This document shows positions 1 to 11,108 of a DNA stretch of 64,000 nucleotides, piece by piece. The notes under the pieces are model-generated. The model had not been told where the DNA came from and ran no database searches. It saw only the letters and a list, made by a program, of their open reading frames with translations. The translations under genes were made by a program, and so were the position numbers. Position 1 is the stretch's first letter. Every line of letters starts with the position of its first letter. Source of the stretch: Taudactylus pleione (Eukaryota; Chordata; Amphibia; Anura; Myobatrachidae); the NCBI GenBank assembly GCA_031769625.1, contig JAUIMM010000017.1:965001-1029000 (forward strand), in the 5' to 3' direction.

Positions 1-24
1 TTTTCTTATGCAAGTGTGTGTCTA

Positions 25-165
25 CCATTTGGAATAATACATTATTACCTTTAAATGTCACAACATGTCTTTGCTTGGTAAGCTTTTTCACAGACAACAG
101 ATTGGTGTCAAGATTACTCACATACAAATGTGTTTTCATACACTGTTGCTCAAGTTGTGGCAAAA
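25..165 (-). pseudogene. copia protease-integrase linker remnant
   Basis: The minus strand at about 81-112 encodes LDTNLLSVKK, followed in frame by a VTFKGN segment. This is the conserved stretch just upstream of the integrase zinc-finger region in copia pol, and it fits the position left of the protease. The open frame is short and the window ends before integrase. Confidence 0.7.
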
Positions 166-599
166 AGCCTCTCTCGGTGCGCCACGTCCCGGGCAACTCA
201 GCCGCACCAAGCATCTTTCTCACTCAATATATGCATATTAATTACATAAATAAAACAGCTAAGAGCTAAAGACTACATTGCTGGCTTGCACTGATAAATT
301 TGATGTGCGACATCTATGTATCTGTGTGTGACTGAGACTGTATCTGTGTAAGAAGGGCTCCGTTAGAGTGGACATGGCTTTTTCTTATGCCAAATTCCAT
401 TGTGCTTCATCTATAACTTTTTATGTGTTTAAAACAAATTTCTGTGCAGTTATAGTCCAGCTTCTCTAGTAAACTGTGTGGGTGGTGTTTTGCTGCATCT
501 GCAATGCGAATAAGATGTAAAATGTAATGAAAAATACAGTACGTTACTCCTCTCAGAAGATCTTAGTTGCAATTGGGCATCTCAGATGTATGATGACAT

Positions 600-860
600 A
601 TCTGTATTAGGCAGTCTTCATCATAAGCATCTTTCTGGTAAATGTTGGAGAGACTGGACAATAAATATAACATACTCCTATTCCTTCTAAGACCATGTAA
701 TAACCATTAGCCTTGGCTATTCCTTCTGAATAAATTTGAGAAAAAAAATTCTTATAATTTGCTATATGACTTGTTGCTCCTGAGTCAATACACCAATAAT
801 TTATTTCTGTGCCTGTGTTTGTATTGAAACCACATTCAGCATTAGAAGTATTTTCCAGCT
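600..860 (-). pseudogene. copia aspartic protease remnant
   Basis: The minus strand at 767-787 encodes DSGATSH, the active-site motif of Ty1/copia proteases (catalytic Asp followed by Ser-Gly). It is preceded by YWCI and followed by roughly forty residues of plausible protease sequence before a stop near 610. The enzyme would cleave the gag-pol polyprotein. About 400 bases of unassigned AT-rich sequence separate this from the next copia motif, suggesting an insertion or local decay. Confidence 0.75.
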
Positions 861-1399
861 TCTTTACAGTTCTTTATAGCACTCTTTGCTTTTGGCTTTG
901 CATCTTCTTTATTTAGCTGATTCATTCTGGCTTTTCAATCTGCATTTAAATGACTAAGGCCCTGATTCAGAATTGGGAACAGAGTAAGAAATAGCAAATA
1001 ACTATGTACCTAAACAGATCACTGCAAGGGGTGCAAATACATCCTTTTTTTGCATGCAGGGTAAATACTGGCTACTTTTGCATATAGCCCATAAATGCTG
1101 GACAGCTTTATTTTTACACTACAATTTAGATTTCAGTTTGGACACACCACTCCCACATCTAAATCTCTCTGCACATTTTAAATCTTCCCCACCTGCAGTG
1201 CAGCATGCTTTTACCAAGATGCATAGTTACTTGCTCTATCTTCCTTTATTCCCAAATATCAATAAGGCCCTAGATTTCTTGTACTCAAAACATTCAGGTG
1301 TTTCAGGTCTCTGATTAGTGTTTTTAACAAAACAGTCCTGAACTCTCAGTGCTGTATCATGCTTATTTGCACTTTCTATTTTGCGATTTAATTAATTCA

Positions 1400-1830
1400 C
1401 AAGTTTCACTTTAACCTACTCTAATGTCAGTTTATCATCTGGTCTAGCATCAAGTGATGCTACAAGTGTCTCATAGCTGTATAGGAGACCACTGAGTAGT
1501 AGGGTTGCTCTATGAAAATATTTTATTTTTTCTATGCAGCACAGATGTTCTACCATTTCTAAGGTACATCTTATATTATCTTGCATGTGCTATGCTGTAC
1601 AACTTTCTTATTAAATAAAGCTTATTGCTTAAGTTAGCTTTCATGTACATTTTCTGCAGCAAATCCCACATTTATCTTATCATTATATATAGTGAAAGAT
1701 ATTGTACTCTGGGCTTTCTCAGTTCATTCCTCTGTGACTGGGCCATGCTTAGCCTATTGTTTACATTTCCACATTCTGTACCTTCTCTTATAAGCAGCAT
1801 CTTTACTTTGAATTTCCATATCTATTATGT
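1400..1830 (-). pseudogene. copia gag (UBN2-type) remnant
   Basis: The minus-strand translation shows the conserved landmarks of copia gag in order: WKFKVKMLLIREG near the N-terminus (1781-1818), MWDLLQKMYMKANLSNKLYL (about 1616-1672), RKLYS just after it, and PDDKLTLE near 1418-1446. Gag packages the element RNA in cytoplasmic particles. At least two stops and several frame changes separate the pieces, so no intact product is possible. The usual CCHC knuckle after gag is not recognisable. Confidence 0.75.
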
Positions 1831-2001
1831 CTGGTTATTCAGACTTATCTGCAGATATGCTATATAGGAGAAGCAGAAAGTATAATCAAACAGGGACTCT
1901 TAATTTAAGTATAAACAGGATCAAACACATGCAGGATCAAACACAAAGCAAATTTTAACATGCTTTCAACATAGAGGAGAAAAGAAGGAACATCTTCTTT
2001 A

Positions 2002-2348
2002 GGGTTGGGTACGTGATACCGGCGCTCATGATCCTTGTGGACAGAATCCAGATGCTGGCATCCAGACAGGGTTAGGATACAGACACCTGTTGGTCAGTAT
2101 CCTAACCCTATCCCTCTCCCTCCCTCCCACTGCCTAAACCTAACCTCTCCCTCTAGTGCCTAAACCTAATCATCCCCCTAGCACCCTAAATCTAAACCCC
2201 CACCCTTAGTGCCTAACCCTAATGCCTAACCCCTAACCCCACTACCTACCATCGGGATGCTGTCGGTGGGATTCAGACAGGTGTCAGGATTCTGGCGCCT
2301 GCATTCTAAGTGCTGGAATCCCGCACACTGGGATTATGACCGCATCCC
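2002..2348 (+). mobile_element. Non-autonomous element, family T (TTAGGG-like core)
   Basis: It begins GGGTTGGGTA and ends with ATTATGACCGCATCCC; imperfect terminal inverted repeats carry CCGGCGYC/CCGACA-type motifs. The core is a degenerate array of CCTAACCCTAACC with spacers such as TAGTGCCTAAA. Flanking octamers CTTCTTTA and CTCCTATA agree at six of eight positions, compatible with a decayed 8-bp target duplication. Related copies lie at 2818, 4725, 15735, 44372, 45076 and 53471. Confidence 0.7.
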
Positions 2349-2817
2349 CTCCTATAACAGGGTTTGGATGAAAACATCCCCCTTAGCTACTTTCTTATAG
2401 CTAATTCTTTCAGCAGCTTGAAACTGATGACATCTGCATTTATAATAAACAGGGTTGAGAACAGTGTTTGCAATATCAAAATTATACAAGCCTAACAGTA
2501 TCATAAACTTATACTGAGACAGAGCCAATAGAGGCACCTAGCACACCTGAGTATAAATGCTGAATTATCTGCATCTGTCCTGTCACATATTTCAATGAAT
2601 CTCAGTGCAGAAATACTCTGAGGGCTCTGTCATCCAAATAAAGCAGTGCTAGCCCCACTCCTTCAAACAGCAACACACTCAATCCCCAAACACTTGATAT
2701 AGCACAGCATCCGGCCACTCTCCAGAAGCCACTTATCAATGTTTTATATGACTCAGAAGGAGCATACCATATTGAAAATTGGATTCACTGTCAGGTTCAA
2801 GTGGCTGATCATTAGGG
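2349..2817. other. Unassigned sequence
   Basis: No ORF with recognisable similarity, no repeat structure and no RNA gene is visible here. Confidence 0.5.
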
Positions 2818-3335
2818 AATATAGTCATGTGACCGGCAGCCGTCACAATCCCGACAGCAGAACGCTAGGCTAGGGTGTTATTATAGGTGTCGAAATACTG
2901 ATGCCTTTCATAATCACGATGCCGGAACGCTGAGGACATCCCGAATGGAAGTAAGTCTGGGGCGCCCTTAGCATTAGCCGCGGGAGGGGAGGGTTAGGGT
3001 TAGGGAGTTTAGTGGGGTTAGGGTAGGGAGATTAGGGTTTGGTACCCTTAGGGGGGAGGGTTAGGGTTAGGCACCCCCAGGGAGAGGATAGGGTTAGGCA
3101 CCCACCCAGGAGGGTTAGGTTTAGGGAGCGGTAAGAGGGGAGGTTAAGGTTAGGCACCCCCGGGGGGTAGGTTAGGGTTAGGCACTAGGGGCGAGGTTAA
3201 GGTTAGGTACCACTAAGGGAGGGTTAAGGTAAAGGGGGGACAGGGGAGATTAGGGTACTTACCTGCCTCTGTCGGGATCTTGATCCTGTCGGGCAGCCGC
3301 TGTCAGGAATGGTAGAACAGCTGCCGGCATTTCAA
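2818..3335 (-). mobile_element. Family T element, inverted copy
   Basis: G-rich strand of family T: ends rich in CCGGCAGCCGTC / AATCCCGACAG-like motifs flank a core of GGGTTAGGGTTAGG repeats with spacers GGCACCCCCRGG. Orientation is opposite to the copy at 2002. Boundaries are approximate because the ends are diverged. Confidence 0.6.
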
Positions 3336-3436
3336 TCTCATTCCAATCATGAGACCTAAGGTATTCTGGCTGAAGGAAACCATGTACATCGAAATGGTAA
3401 GTGGGCTTGAAATTCTAGTAAAAATAACACATATCA

Positions 3437-3491
3437 TTGTGTATACTTTGTAAGGTGCTGCGGAACACTTGTGGCGCCATATAAATAAGTG

Positions 3492-3525
<34 letters not shown>

Positions 3526-3526
3526 A
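3437..3526 (+). repeat. LINE/SINE 3' tail with (TAA)n
   Basis: The stretch GGTGCTGCGGAACACTTG then GGCGCCATATAAATAA matches the widespread vertebrate 3'-tail pattern of retroposons ending in a simple repeat, and is followed by about eleven TAA units (3490-3523). The same tail appears in opposite orientation at 53915. The retroposon clade is inferred, not demonstrated. Confidence 0.55.
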
Positions 3527-3760
3527 ATCATTTAATTCCTCTACTAACTCTTTCCTTGGCCCACTCTTCCAATATGTTTTTGGAGTGTGAGAGGAAACTG
3601 GAGCACCTGGAAGAAGACCATGCAATCTTTTGGAGTACATATATGAGGCAGTAATGGTAAGCATTATGCCAACTGTGCTACACATTTCTAGTACCTTTAC
3701 CATTTCTAATGATTTGGGCATGAGGAGGATGTGGTAGTCTATTGCAAACTTTAAAACCAT
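3527..3760 (+). repeat. L2-like repeat fragment
   Basis: Contains TTTTTGGAGTGTGAGAGGAA, CTGGAGCACCTGGAAGAAGA and GGCAGTAATGGTAAGCAT. These match the recurring 'GGAGTGTGGGAGGAAACCGGAGTACCCGG' style repeat known from fish and amphibian LINE-derived sequences. It is truncated and diverged. Confidence 0.5.
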
Positions 3761-3912
3761 AAATTCAACACCAGACTATCATTGTTGAGAAATCTGATCA
3801 TAGGCCCTTGCTCATTTTCAGCCCTGGGCCTGTGTAGCACTTAATCCGGCCCTGGATGGGCATGCATCATAGTCCACTTATATGTATCTTCCTGAGATGC
3901 AGAATGGATTAT
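3761..3912. other. Short unassigned stretch with a possible MITE end
   Basis: CTTAATCCGGCCCTG near 3842-3856 reads as a hAT-type end (reverse complement CAGGGCCGGATTAAG), but no partner end was found. Confidence 0.3.
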
Positions 3913-4117
3913 GGGCCTGATTCACTATGGATCGCTATTGTGATCTCAGCTTTGATTACACATGGAGGTTTGCTGTGAAAATACGCTAATGAATGCAATC
4001 GCAAAGCTGTCGCAAAGCCAGCATAGAGACTTTATATGTGCCTCTTTTATTATTCCCTATGCATGGTCAATTCTTATCAATTCCATTAGGTGTCAGCCAT
4101 TCTACAGTATTACCATT
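3913..4117 (+). mobile_element. GGGCCTGATTC-type MITE, left part
   Basis: Starts GGGCCTGATTCACTATGG and carries CAATCGCAAAGCTG, as in the copy at 9529. It is broken at 4118 by hAT-1; no convincing right half was found after 8689. Confidence 0.5.
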
Positions 4118-4319
4118 TAGAGATGAGCGGGTCTGGATCTCAGAGAACCGGATCCGCCCCAACTGTGCCATCCGGGATGTAATCAGTGTCCGGCTCTGGT
4201 TTTCCCGTCTAACTCATATCCCAAAATGAGGCAAAACGTCATCAATCGGCTATCAGATTCTCGCGGGTTTTGGATTGTATATGCCCACGGTGATCGGCAC
4301 CATTTATTTGCTGTTAGGG

Positions 4320-4680
4320 CTGTGCTTTGTCCAAGGGGGGCTGTATTGTCCAATACAGTGGTGTGCAGGGGTGTGTGGTCCAATACAGGGGTGCTGTGCT
4401 GGGCCGTGTTGTCCAATACAGGGGTGTGCTGTGCTGGGCTGTGTTGTCCAATACAGGGAGAGTGTGCTGTGCTGTGCTCTGTCCAGGGGGCTGTGTTGCA
4501 CATAAAGGGGTTTGCTGTGCTGGGCTGTGTTGTCAATCCAGGCAGGGTGTGCTGTGCTGTCCAGGGGGCTGTTATTTTTATTTATCATTGGTTTGCTAAT
4601 CCAGGGGTGTGCTGTGCTGTCCATCAAGGGGGGTGCTATCCATCTTTTGTGCTGTCCATCCAGTGTGCTGTCCATCCACA
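4320..4680. repeat. Short tandem repeat in hAT-1 5' region
   Basis: Imperfect copies of TTGTCCAATACAGGGGTG alternating with GTGCTGTGCTGGGCTG. Several overlapping ORFs rich in Cys or His run through it in multiple frames; they follow from the repeat and are not genes. Confidence 0.7.
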
Positions 4681-4724
4681 GACTGTAAAAAAAAAATTAA
4701 ACTAAAAGTTTTTTAAAAAATGTA

Positions 4725-4945
4725 GGGTTAGGCAACACAGGGGGGAGGTTAGGGTTAGGCACCCCTGGGAGGATTAGGGCATGGGAATGGGGAGGTTAGG
4801 TTTATGCACCCTTTTGGGGCTTAGGGTTAGGCACCACCAAGAAAGGGTTATGGTAAGGGGGGCGGAAGAGGGGAGGGTTAGCCTACTTACTAGCTGGCAG
4901 GATTCTGAAGAGTCGAGCTTCCAGTGTCGGATTTTATATTGTAAG
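4725..4945 (-). repeat. Family T fragment inside hAT-1
   Basis: GGTTAGGGTTAGGCACCCC repeats and a terminal GGCAGGATTCTGAAGAGTCG segment match one half of the family T elements. The left half is missing. Confidence 0.6.
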
Positions 4946-5620
4946 TGGTAGTGCAGTGAATTCATAAAAAATATTTTGACACTGTAAGTGTAAATGCAGT
5001 GTAATATTCAACACTTATTATGACACTAAGTGGTAGTGCAGTGTATTCATAAAAATATTATGACACTCTAAGTGGAAACGCAGTGTAATATTCAAACGTA
5101 TTGTGACACTAAGTGGGTAGTGCAGTGTATTCATAAGAAATATTTTTTTTCACATTGTAAGTGAAAATGCAATGTATTCAACACATATTTTGACACTAAG
5201 TGGTAGTACAGTGTATTCATAAAAAATATTTTGACACTAAGTGTAAATGCAATGTAATATACAACATGTATTGTGACACTGTAAATGGTAGCGCAGTGTA
5301 TTCATAAAAAACACTTTGACACTGTAAGTGGAAATGCAGAGTAATATTCAACACATATTGTGACAATGTAAGTAGTAGCGAAGTGTATTCATTAAATTAT
5401 TTTTAACACTTAATGGAAACGCAGTGTGTTATTCATAAAAAACATTGTGACACTGTAAGTGGTAGGGCAGTGTTTAATTAATAAAAGATATTGTGACACT
5501 GTAAGTGGTAGGGCACTGTTTAATTCAGAAAAAATATTGTGACACTGTAAGTGGTAGGGCACTGTTTAATCCATAAAAAATATTGTGACACTGTAGGTCA
5601 CAATATACCGCAGTGTAATA
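4930..5620 (+). repeat. Minisatellite GACACTGTAAGTGGTAGTGC
   Basis: More than a dozen diverged units of roughly 45-60 bp containing GACACTGTAAGTGG, GCAGTGTATTCATAAAAA and ATATTGTG. The same unit, inverted, occurs at 36950-37205 within hAT-3, so it is an old component of this hAT family. Confidence 0.8.
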
Positions 5621-5644
5621 TTTAAAATTGGTACAAATTGACAT

Positions 5645-7990
5645 GTGTCCTGTTCCCCACATACTAGTGCTCGAGCTGCTGTCAGTGCCACCAGTCATGA
5701 CGATACTAGTCCGTCTACGTCATCTACTAAAGCCGATGCCCAAGGGCATACAGGGCTTAAGTCAGGGCATCTAAAATCAAAGAAGCAATTTTTTACATTG
5801 GTAAAGAAAAAAACATCAAAAGGGAAAGTTAGCTGCAGAAAGACATAAAATTGGCATTATGCCTTCCACCACACAAAGTGGCAAGGAAAGGCTAAGGCCT
5901 TGGCCTTTATTTATGACTGGTGGTTCTGCCTCTTATGATGATGTAAGCCCTTCTCCCTGTAGACATTTCAAAAATATGAAAATTGTTAAGGCACAGGAAC
6001 CAACTTTACACTCAGAAATGTCACAAATCCCTGAGGAGAGTCTAAGTGTGTTGGCAGATGCATGTGTGAGCCTGACCTTTCCAAAACTGTACTCGAAGAG
6101 AAGCCTCCTTCCACCACTTGTGCATCCTCTGGAAATGTGGGGATGAGCAGCACAAGTCAACGTGCTGACATAGTAATTGAGGATGTGCACCAGGATGAGG
6201 AGGTTATTTGTATAGCTGACGCTAATAAGGATGTTGATGATGAGGATGGGGATGTTGTTTGTGTAAATCAGGCCCTAGTGGAAACAGTTGTAGCCCATGT
6301 CATGCCTGGGCATAAAACAACAAAAAAAAACCTTTTATGTGTGGAATAATTTCTACCCACATGTGGACATCAATTGTCAAGCCATCTGTACACATTGTCA
6401 TGCCAGAGTAAGTAGAGGTAGGGACCTTAACCATCTAGGAATCTCCTCCCTGTTACGTCATCTACAGCGCATCCGTCAAAAGTGTTTGCAAAATTCAGAA
6501 ACTTTGGCTAAAAAAGTAACAACAAGCAGTCCAGTGTCAGCTAGCTCCCTTCTCTCTGCTATATCCAAGCACCTGGCATCTTCACCACCAACACCTTCAT
6601 CAACAGTGGGTGTTGGTGGTGAAGATGCCAATGGGTTTTAGACAGTAGGCTTTAGACAGTTAATTGTGGTCCTGTGTCCCTGCTACCAAATCCCATCTAG
6701 GTTCCACTTCACTAGAAAAGTAATCCCCATCCTGTACAGGGACATTAAAATAACTTAATTAGTGTCCTCCAAAATGCCGTTGTGCCCACTGTCAACTTAA
6801 CCACAGATATGTGGACAAGTGGAACAGGGTAAATGCAAGATAACATGTCTGTAACAGCCCACTGGGTGGGTGTATTGCCTTCAGTGGCACCAACAGCAGC
6901 AGCAGCATCTAAGAAACAGCAGCTCATTCAAAAGCAGGCTACTCTGTGTATCACCGGTGTCACTAAGAGGCATACCACTGACAACCTTTTAGAAAAACTC
7001 AGGGAAGTCTTTGCAAAATGGCTTACCCCACTTGAACTCTCCTTGGGATTTGTGATTTCTGACAATGCCACCAATATTGTGAGAGCATTACAGCAGGGTG
7101 AATTCCAACACGTCCCATGTTTTGCTCACACAATCAACTTGGTGGTGCACATTTTTTTTTTAAAATGACAGGGCCATGCAGGAGATGTTCTCTGTGGCCT
7201 GCAAAATTAGAATTAGAAGATCCGCTAAGTATGTCAGAATTGTAGATCAAGTCCTTTACTCGCTTCGCCAGGATCCAAGGATTGTCAGGTTCTTACCAAC
7301 GGATCAATACATTGTGGCAACCGTGCTGGATCCTAGGTTTAAGACCTACATTGTGACTTTCTTCCCAGCGGACACAGATCTGAAGAGATGCAAAGAGCTG
7401 TTGGTAAGGAAATTGTCAGCTGAAGCAGCACGTGATGCAGCAATGGCTCCTTCTTCAGTTTCTCCAGCAAGGTAACCCACTAGTGATGCAGATGAGTCAA
7501 CACAACCAAGTTTTTACAGCTGGTCAGGTCTAAAAGAATTGCCTACAATTAATGAGACTTCTACAGTGACTCCATCTGATACGGTCACCATTCAAAGAAT
7601 GGTTGATGACTATTTTAATGATAGCATCCAAAGGCATGTCAGACAGTCCGTTTCACTACTGGCAGGAAAAAAAAGGCAATTTGGAGGCCCTTGCACAAAC
7701 TGGCTTTGCTTTACTTGAGCTGCTCACCTTCCAGTGTGAACTCAGGAAGAGTTTTCAGCACAGCCGCGAACTTTGTCAGCAATGATGTAGGAGGCTACTT
7801 CCTCAAAATGTGGAAAAGATGATGTTCATCAAAATGAACTACAAATTTCACGAGGAAGACCTTTACCATCAATTACATCCAAAAATTACAGAGGCACCTG
7901 AGGCTGTAATGGTGGATTCCAACGGGGACAAATTAATAATGTGTGAAGATGATGTACACACTGATGAGGATGAGGAATCAGATGATGATA
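5645..7990 (+). pseudogene. hAT transposase with BED zinc finger (broken)
   Basis: Fragments in shifting frames follow hAT order. An acidic, low-complexity N-terminal part (5645-6349) precedes a BED finger at about 6340-6480 (WNNFYPHVD, ICTHCHARVSRG, SLLRHLQR). The catalytic-core pieces contain LTTDMWTSG (about 6805-6830), VTAHWVG and CFAHTINLVV (about 7120-7145). A C-terminal dimerisation part has DSPFHYWQEKKG near 7650 and LLPQNVEKMMFIKMNY near 7795-7845. The protein would bind the element ends and cut-and-paste them. Frameshifts near 6650, 7165 and 7740, plus stops, rule out function. Confidence 0.85.
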
Positions 7991-8689
7991 ATGACAATAT
8001 CTTGCCTCTGTAAAGCTAGTTTGTGCACAGAGAGATCATTGCCAGTAATGTCAGCTGCCCATTGGTAGCTTGTTTTGTGGGGGCCCAAACAAACCAATTG
8101 CTTCAGCCACAATTGGCAGTCCCTGTCGCTAAAGTGATTGGCTTGTTAAACTGTGAATGTCCTGTTTACTATATACAACATAAGGGTGGATGGAAGGGCC
8201 CAAGGACCATTCCATCTTGCACCTATTTTCTTTGCATAAAGTGCGGTTTTTGGGCATTGCTGCCTGATATTTTTAATTTTATAGTTTATTAAACTGCCAT
8301 CCTGTCTACCACTGCAGTGCCACTCTGTGCCATGTTGGAAGCTGAACTGCCACATGTTAGTGCCACCAACTGCTGTCACTTAACTTAGTTAGCCAGCTAG
8401 CTCGATGCAACCTTGTGGCCTAAACTGGATTAAATCAATATTGTGAGCTGTGAGATGGTCAAAATTGACTGGAAATGTCTGCAAATAAATGTTATTGAAG
8501 TTAATAATACTGTAGGAACAAAAGCAGGCCCAAATTATGTGATTTCAGCTGTTTTTATGACTTTTTAGAAAAAATACAGATCCAAAACCAAAACACGCAA
8601 GGGTGGTTTTGTAAAACCAAATCCAGATTCAAAACCTTGAAGGAGATACAGAACCAAAACCAAAGCACGGGGGTCGGCGCACATCCCTA
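7991..8689 (+). other. hAT-1 3' UTR and terminus
   Basis: Contains GGGGGCCCAAACAAACCAAT, GGGTGGATGGAAGGGCCCAA and CAAACCGG-like subterminal motifs. Close counterparts stand in the same order in hAT-2 (14655-15249) and, inverted, in hAT-3 and hAT-4, which identifies it as the shared 3' end. Confidence 0.75.
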
Positions 8690-8765
8690 TTAATATATGG
8701 TAACTGACAATTTATTGTTTTTTTTTATAACTGCAACACAATATTAATGCTCTACATCTGACAAA

Positions 8766-9183
8766 GGGACTGATTCAGAGATGTACGTTCATCCGATGAT
8801 CAATGTACATCTCCGATTGTTAGGGGTCTGCGCAGGACCCATGTGCAGAACGGGTCCTACGATTACGCCCGCAGATCCCACCCCGTAGCATGTATGGCAT
8901 GCTGCGGCTTTGGGGGGGCAGAGGGGGGGTGTGGCTGGTCACTGTTTTCCGGGAGGAACAAGGCCAAGGTCTACGTCAGTTTCCTGGCCTCTTATGCAAC
9001 CAGCTTCAGCTCCTGCAGCCTGACCAAAGAAGCAACCATCAAGATGGTTGCGATGGCGATCCTGATATTGCAAATGTAGAAAGGGGGTGTCTGACACCTC
9101 CTTCTGCATTTGCATTAAGATGGATGGAATTGCACAGCTGCGTATGTGCGGCTCTACAATTCCATCCATCTCTGTATCAGGCC
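8766..9183. mobile_element. GATTCAG-type MITE
   Basis: Starts GGGACTGATTCAGAGATG and ends CATCTCTGTATCAGGCC, giving inverted termini. Inside are smaller inverted repeats, for example TTGCATTAAGATGGATGGAATTG against CAATTCCATCCATC. The target duplication is unclear (AAA at left). Confidence 0.65.
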
Positions 9184-9528
9184 TGAAGGGTGCTGCAAGC
9201 AGGAATCTTTACAGTAGAGTGTCAATTTAATCTCTTCACATCAGGGGGCAGCAAAGCACTATTCTTTTGTAAATTACAAATCCAGCTTCCCTGACAGCTG
9301 GATGTTTACTATATTGCTGGCAAGGGTGAAGAAGATTAATTTGTCTGCTAGGTTGTGCGGTTTATTTTGGCACATAACAGATCTGACAGTAACTACACTA
9401 GGAACAGTTTTAAAAACACTGGTACAATGGTGACAGTAAACTAGGTCAAAAGCTGATATAGACTAGGTTATATGCTTGGTGCAACATAATTATAACTGAA
9501 AGTAATTTTTTTCCCTCCATTGCACATA
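9184..9528. other. Unassigned sequence
   Basis: No gene, repeat array or element end was recognised. Confidence 0.4.
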
Positions 9529-9990
9529 GGGCCTGATTCAGTAAGGATAGCTATTGATTGCAATCGCAATGCCGTCACAACACAACATAAGGACGCCCCC
9601 TTTACCTTACACACATCCGTAATACTTAGCAAGACTGCGAAACCATCGTTAACATCGAGTACCATCACAGCCTCACACACACTTGCACAAGGTCTGACCT
9701 TACTCAGGGATTGCTAAGCTCATCGCACGCAGTGAAAGCCCAAGCTGCGTATGGCATCACAGTGGCTAATATATGCACGCCCCTGTAACGGCGTCCAAAC
9801 GCACTGGCACGCTTGCTTTTGCCGACCTCCCCCCATCATCACCCCCAAACAGTACTTCCTGTCAATCACTCTGCAATGGGTCTGCGTAGTCCCGATCGCA
9901 GTGGAGTCTTCGCGCACATGCATGCACAAAACGCAACAATCAGGCGATAGCGTGCGTAATCGCAGTTGCGATCGGTAGTGAATCAAGCCC
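9529..9990. mobile_element. GGGCCTGATTCAG MITE with ATA duplication
   Basis: Left end GGGCCTGATTCAGTAAGG and right end GTGAATCAAGCCC, flanked by ATA at 9526-9528 and 9991-9993. A 3-bp duplication suggests the PIF/Harbinger superfamily; this is an inference from termini only. No transposase is present. Confidence 0.75.
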
Positions 9991-10283
9991 ATAGTTACAA
10001 ACTATCCCTAATTGTCTGCATACAGGAAGGTATATAGAGCAATGCTTATATTTTGATACAATCTGTAGACCATAGCAATTTACTTTAGTTTTCTGGCTTC
10101 TCAGCACAGAGGCAAAACTGGATAACAGAAATATAGTGCAAAATTAATTAAAAGTAATGCGTGTACTGTACAGTTAGAGAGAAAAATTATGCTTATCTGA
10201 GTATTTTCTTTGTGGAAATATGCTTGTTCCATAATAACCAAGTAGGATTTGTGCAGGCTGACAAAGACACAATCACAGACTAA
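9991..10283. other. Unassigned sequence
   Basis: AT-rich, nothing recognisable. Confidence 0.4.
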
Positions 10284-10460
10284 GGGGTCTATTTACTAAG
10301 CCTTGGTTGGAGATAAAGTGAAAGGAGAAAAGGTACCAGCCAATCAGCTCCTAACTGCCATGTCACAGGCTATGTTTGAAAAATCGCAGTTAGGAGCTGA
10401 TTGGCTGGTACCATATCACCGTTCACTTTATCGCCTAACACAGCTTAGTAAATAGACCCC
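10284..10460. mobile_element. GGGGTCTATTTACTAAGC palindromic MITE
   Basis: Element of 177 bp starting GGGGTCTATTTACTAAGC and ending GCTTAGTAAATAGACCCC, with the arms pairing along most of its length (AGCCAATCAGCTCCTAACTG against its complement). TAA flanks both sides (10281-10283, 10461-10463). A sister copy sits at 35466. Confidence 0.85.
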
Positions 10461-10463
10461 TAA

Positions 10464-10768
10464 ATCTATCAGAGCCAAAAGCACTCCCACTGACATCACT
10501 AGTGATGTCATTGGGGCTGGCCCCAGACGGTAGACGTTCCCATGGGAACGCCCCTGTCTGGGCAGCCACGCCCCTGGCATGCCCACCAAAGGGGGCGCGC
10601 TGTCAATCACCATCGACAGCACGCCTCCTTTGGTGCGAGACCCATAACGATGGCTTGGCCGTCGTTATTCGGGTCTCGCGCATGCACACGACGGAGCCTC
10701 CTCCGTCGTGCGCATGCGCACTTGGGCAACATCGTCCCGCTTGCGAGCGCTCAGCCCAGAGTCACAGT
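10464..10768 (-). mobile_element. Hairpin-chain MITE, partial copy
   Basis: Carries, in reverse order to the 32968 copy, five of its hairpins: TGACATCACTAGTGATGTCA (a perfect palindrome), CCAGACGG...CTGTCTGG, ACCAAAGGGGGCGC...GCCTCCTTTGGT, CGAGACCC...GGGTCTCG and the GCATGCGC stem. The outer hairpins on the left are missing and the right end is degraded. Confidence 0.8.
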
Positions 10769-11108
10769 TGCAATTGACATGCATGGTCTCGAGAAGTTCT
10801 TGAAAATGTATTGGGCATTCCTGGGCGGTGATTGGGAGGTGACAGAAAGGTGGTTGTGCGGACACATAGAGATGGTCTGTGTTATGGTCATGTTTTGGGC
10901 ATATCACTGATAGTGGTTGTGAAGTCAGTTGTATGATCTCTCACATTGGAGGCCATACTCTGATGGGGAATTCTGCAGCTAGCCTGGGGCTGGTGGAAGT
11001 ATCGATGGTGTGACTGGTGGTTGCGTATAAAGCACCACATAGTGGATGTCTCTATCCTTGCACATTCAGACACATGGGAAGGGCTGTTAGCGCCATTTGC
11101 ATTTAGTC
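10769..11108. other. Unassigned sequence carrying left hAT-2 target duplication
   Basis: No gene recognised. 11101-11108 is ATTTAGTC, the left copy of the hAT-2 target duplication. Confidence 0.5.

Larger units (their letters stand above)
1..1870 (-). mobile_element. Ty1/copia retrotransposon remnant (copia-1), cut by window edge
   Basis: Reading the minus strand from about 1830 down to 1 gives, in the order expected of Ty1/copia, a gag domain, an aspartic protease and the segment linking protease to integrase. All are interrupted by stops and frameshifts. The order and motifs are seen directly; the copia assignment rests on family knowledge. Integrase, reverse transcriptase and the 3' LTR would lie beyond position 1. 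No LTR was recognised upstream of gag, where 1871-2001 is AT-rich with no visible ORF. Copia elements are uncommon in vertebrates. Confidence 0.75.
4118..8689 (+). mobile_element. hAT transposon hAT-1, decayed
   Basis: Left end TAGAGATGAGCGGG and right end CGGCGCACATCCCTA form short inverted termini. Flanking octamers TTACCATT and TTAATATA agree at only five of eight positions, so the duplication has decayed. Layout: 5' end region with short repeats, a family T fragment, a second minisatellite, a broken BED-finger transposase, and a 3' UTR with the recurring motif AAAACCAAAACACG. The same termini bound hAT-2, hAT-3 and hAT-4, so all four belong to one family. Confidence 0.8.

Noticed and set aside
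360..400. WHKKK on the minus strand as the copia pre-integrase WHKRLGH motif
   Set aside because: It lies upstream rather than downstream of LDTNLLSV in the element's orientation, and the match is too short.
4226..4705. 159-codon ORF with many Cys and Trp residues and an overlapping His/Pro-rich ORF
   Set aside because: Low-complexity repeat in the hAT-1 5' region; open in several frames on both strands.
10542..10910. 122-codon plus-strand ORF
   Set aside because: Lies across hairpins of a MITE; the equivalent frame is not kept in sister copies and no domain is recognised.
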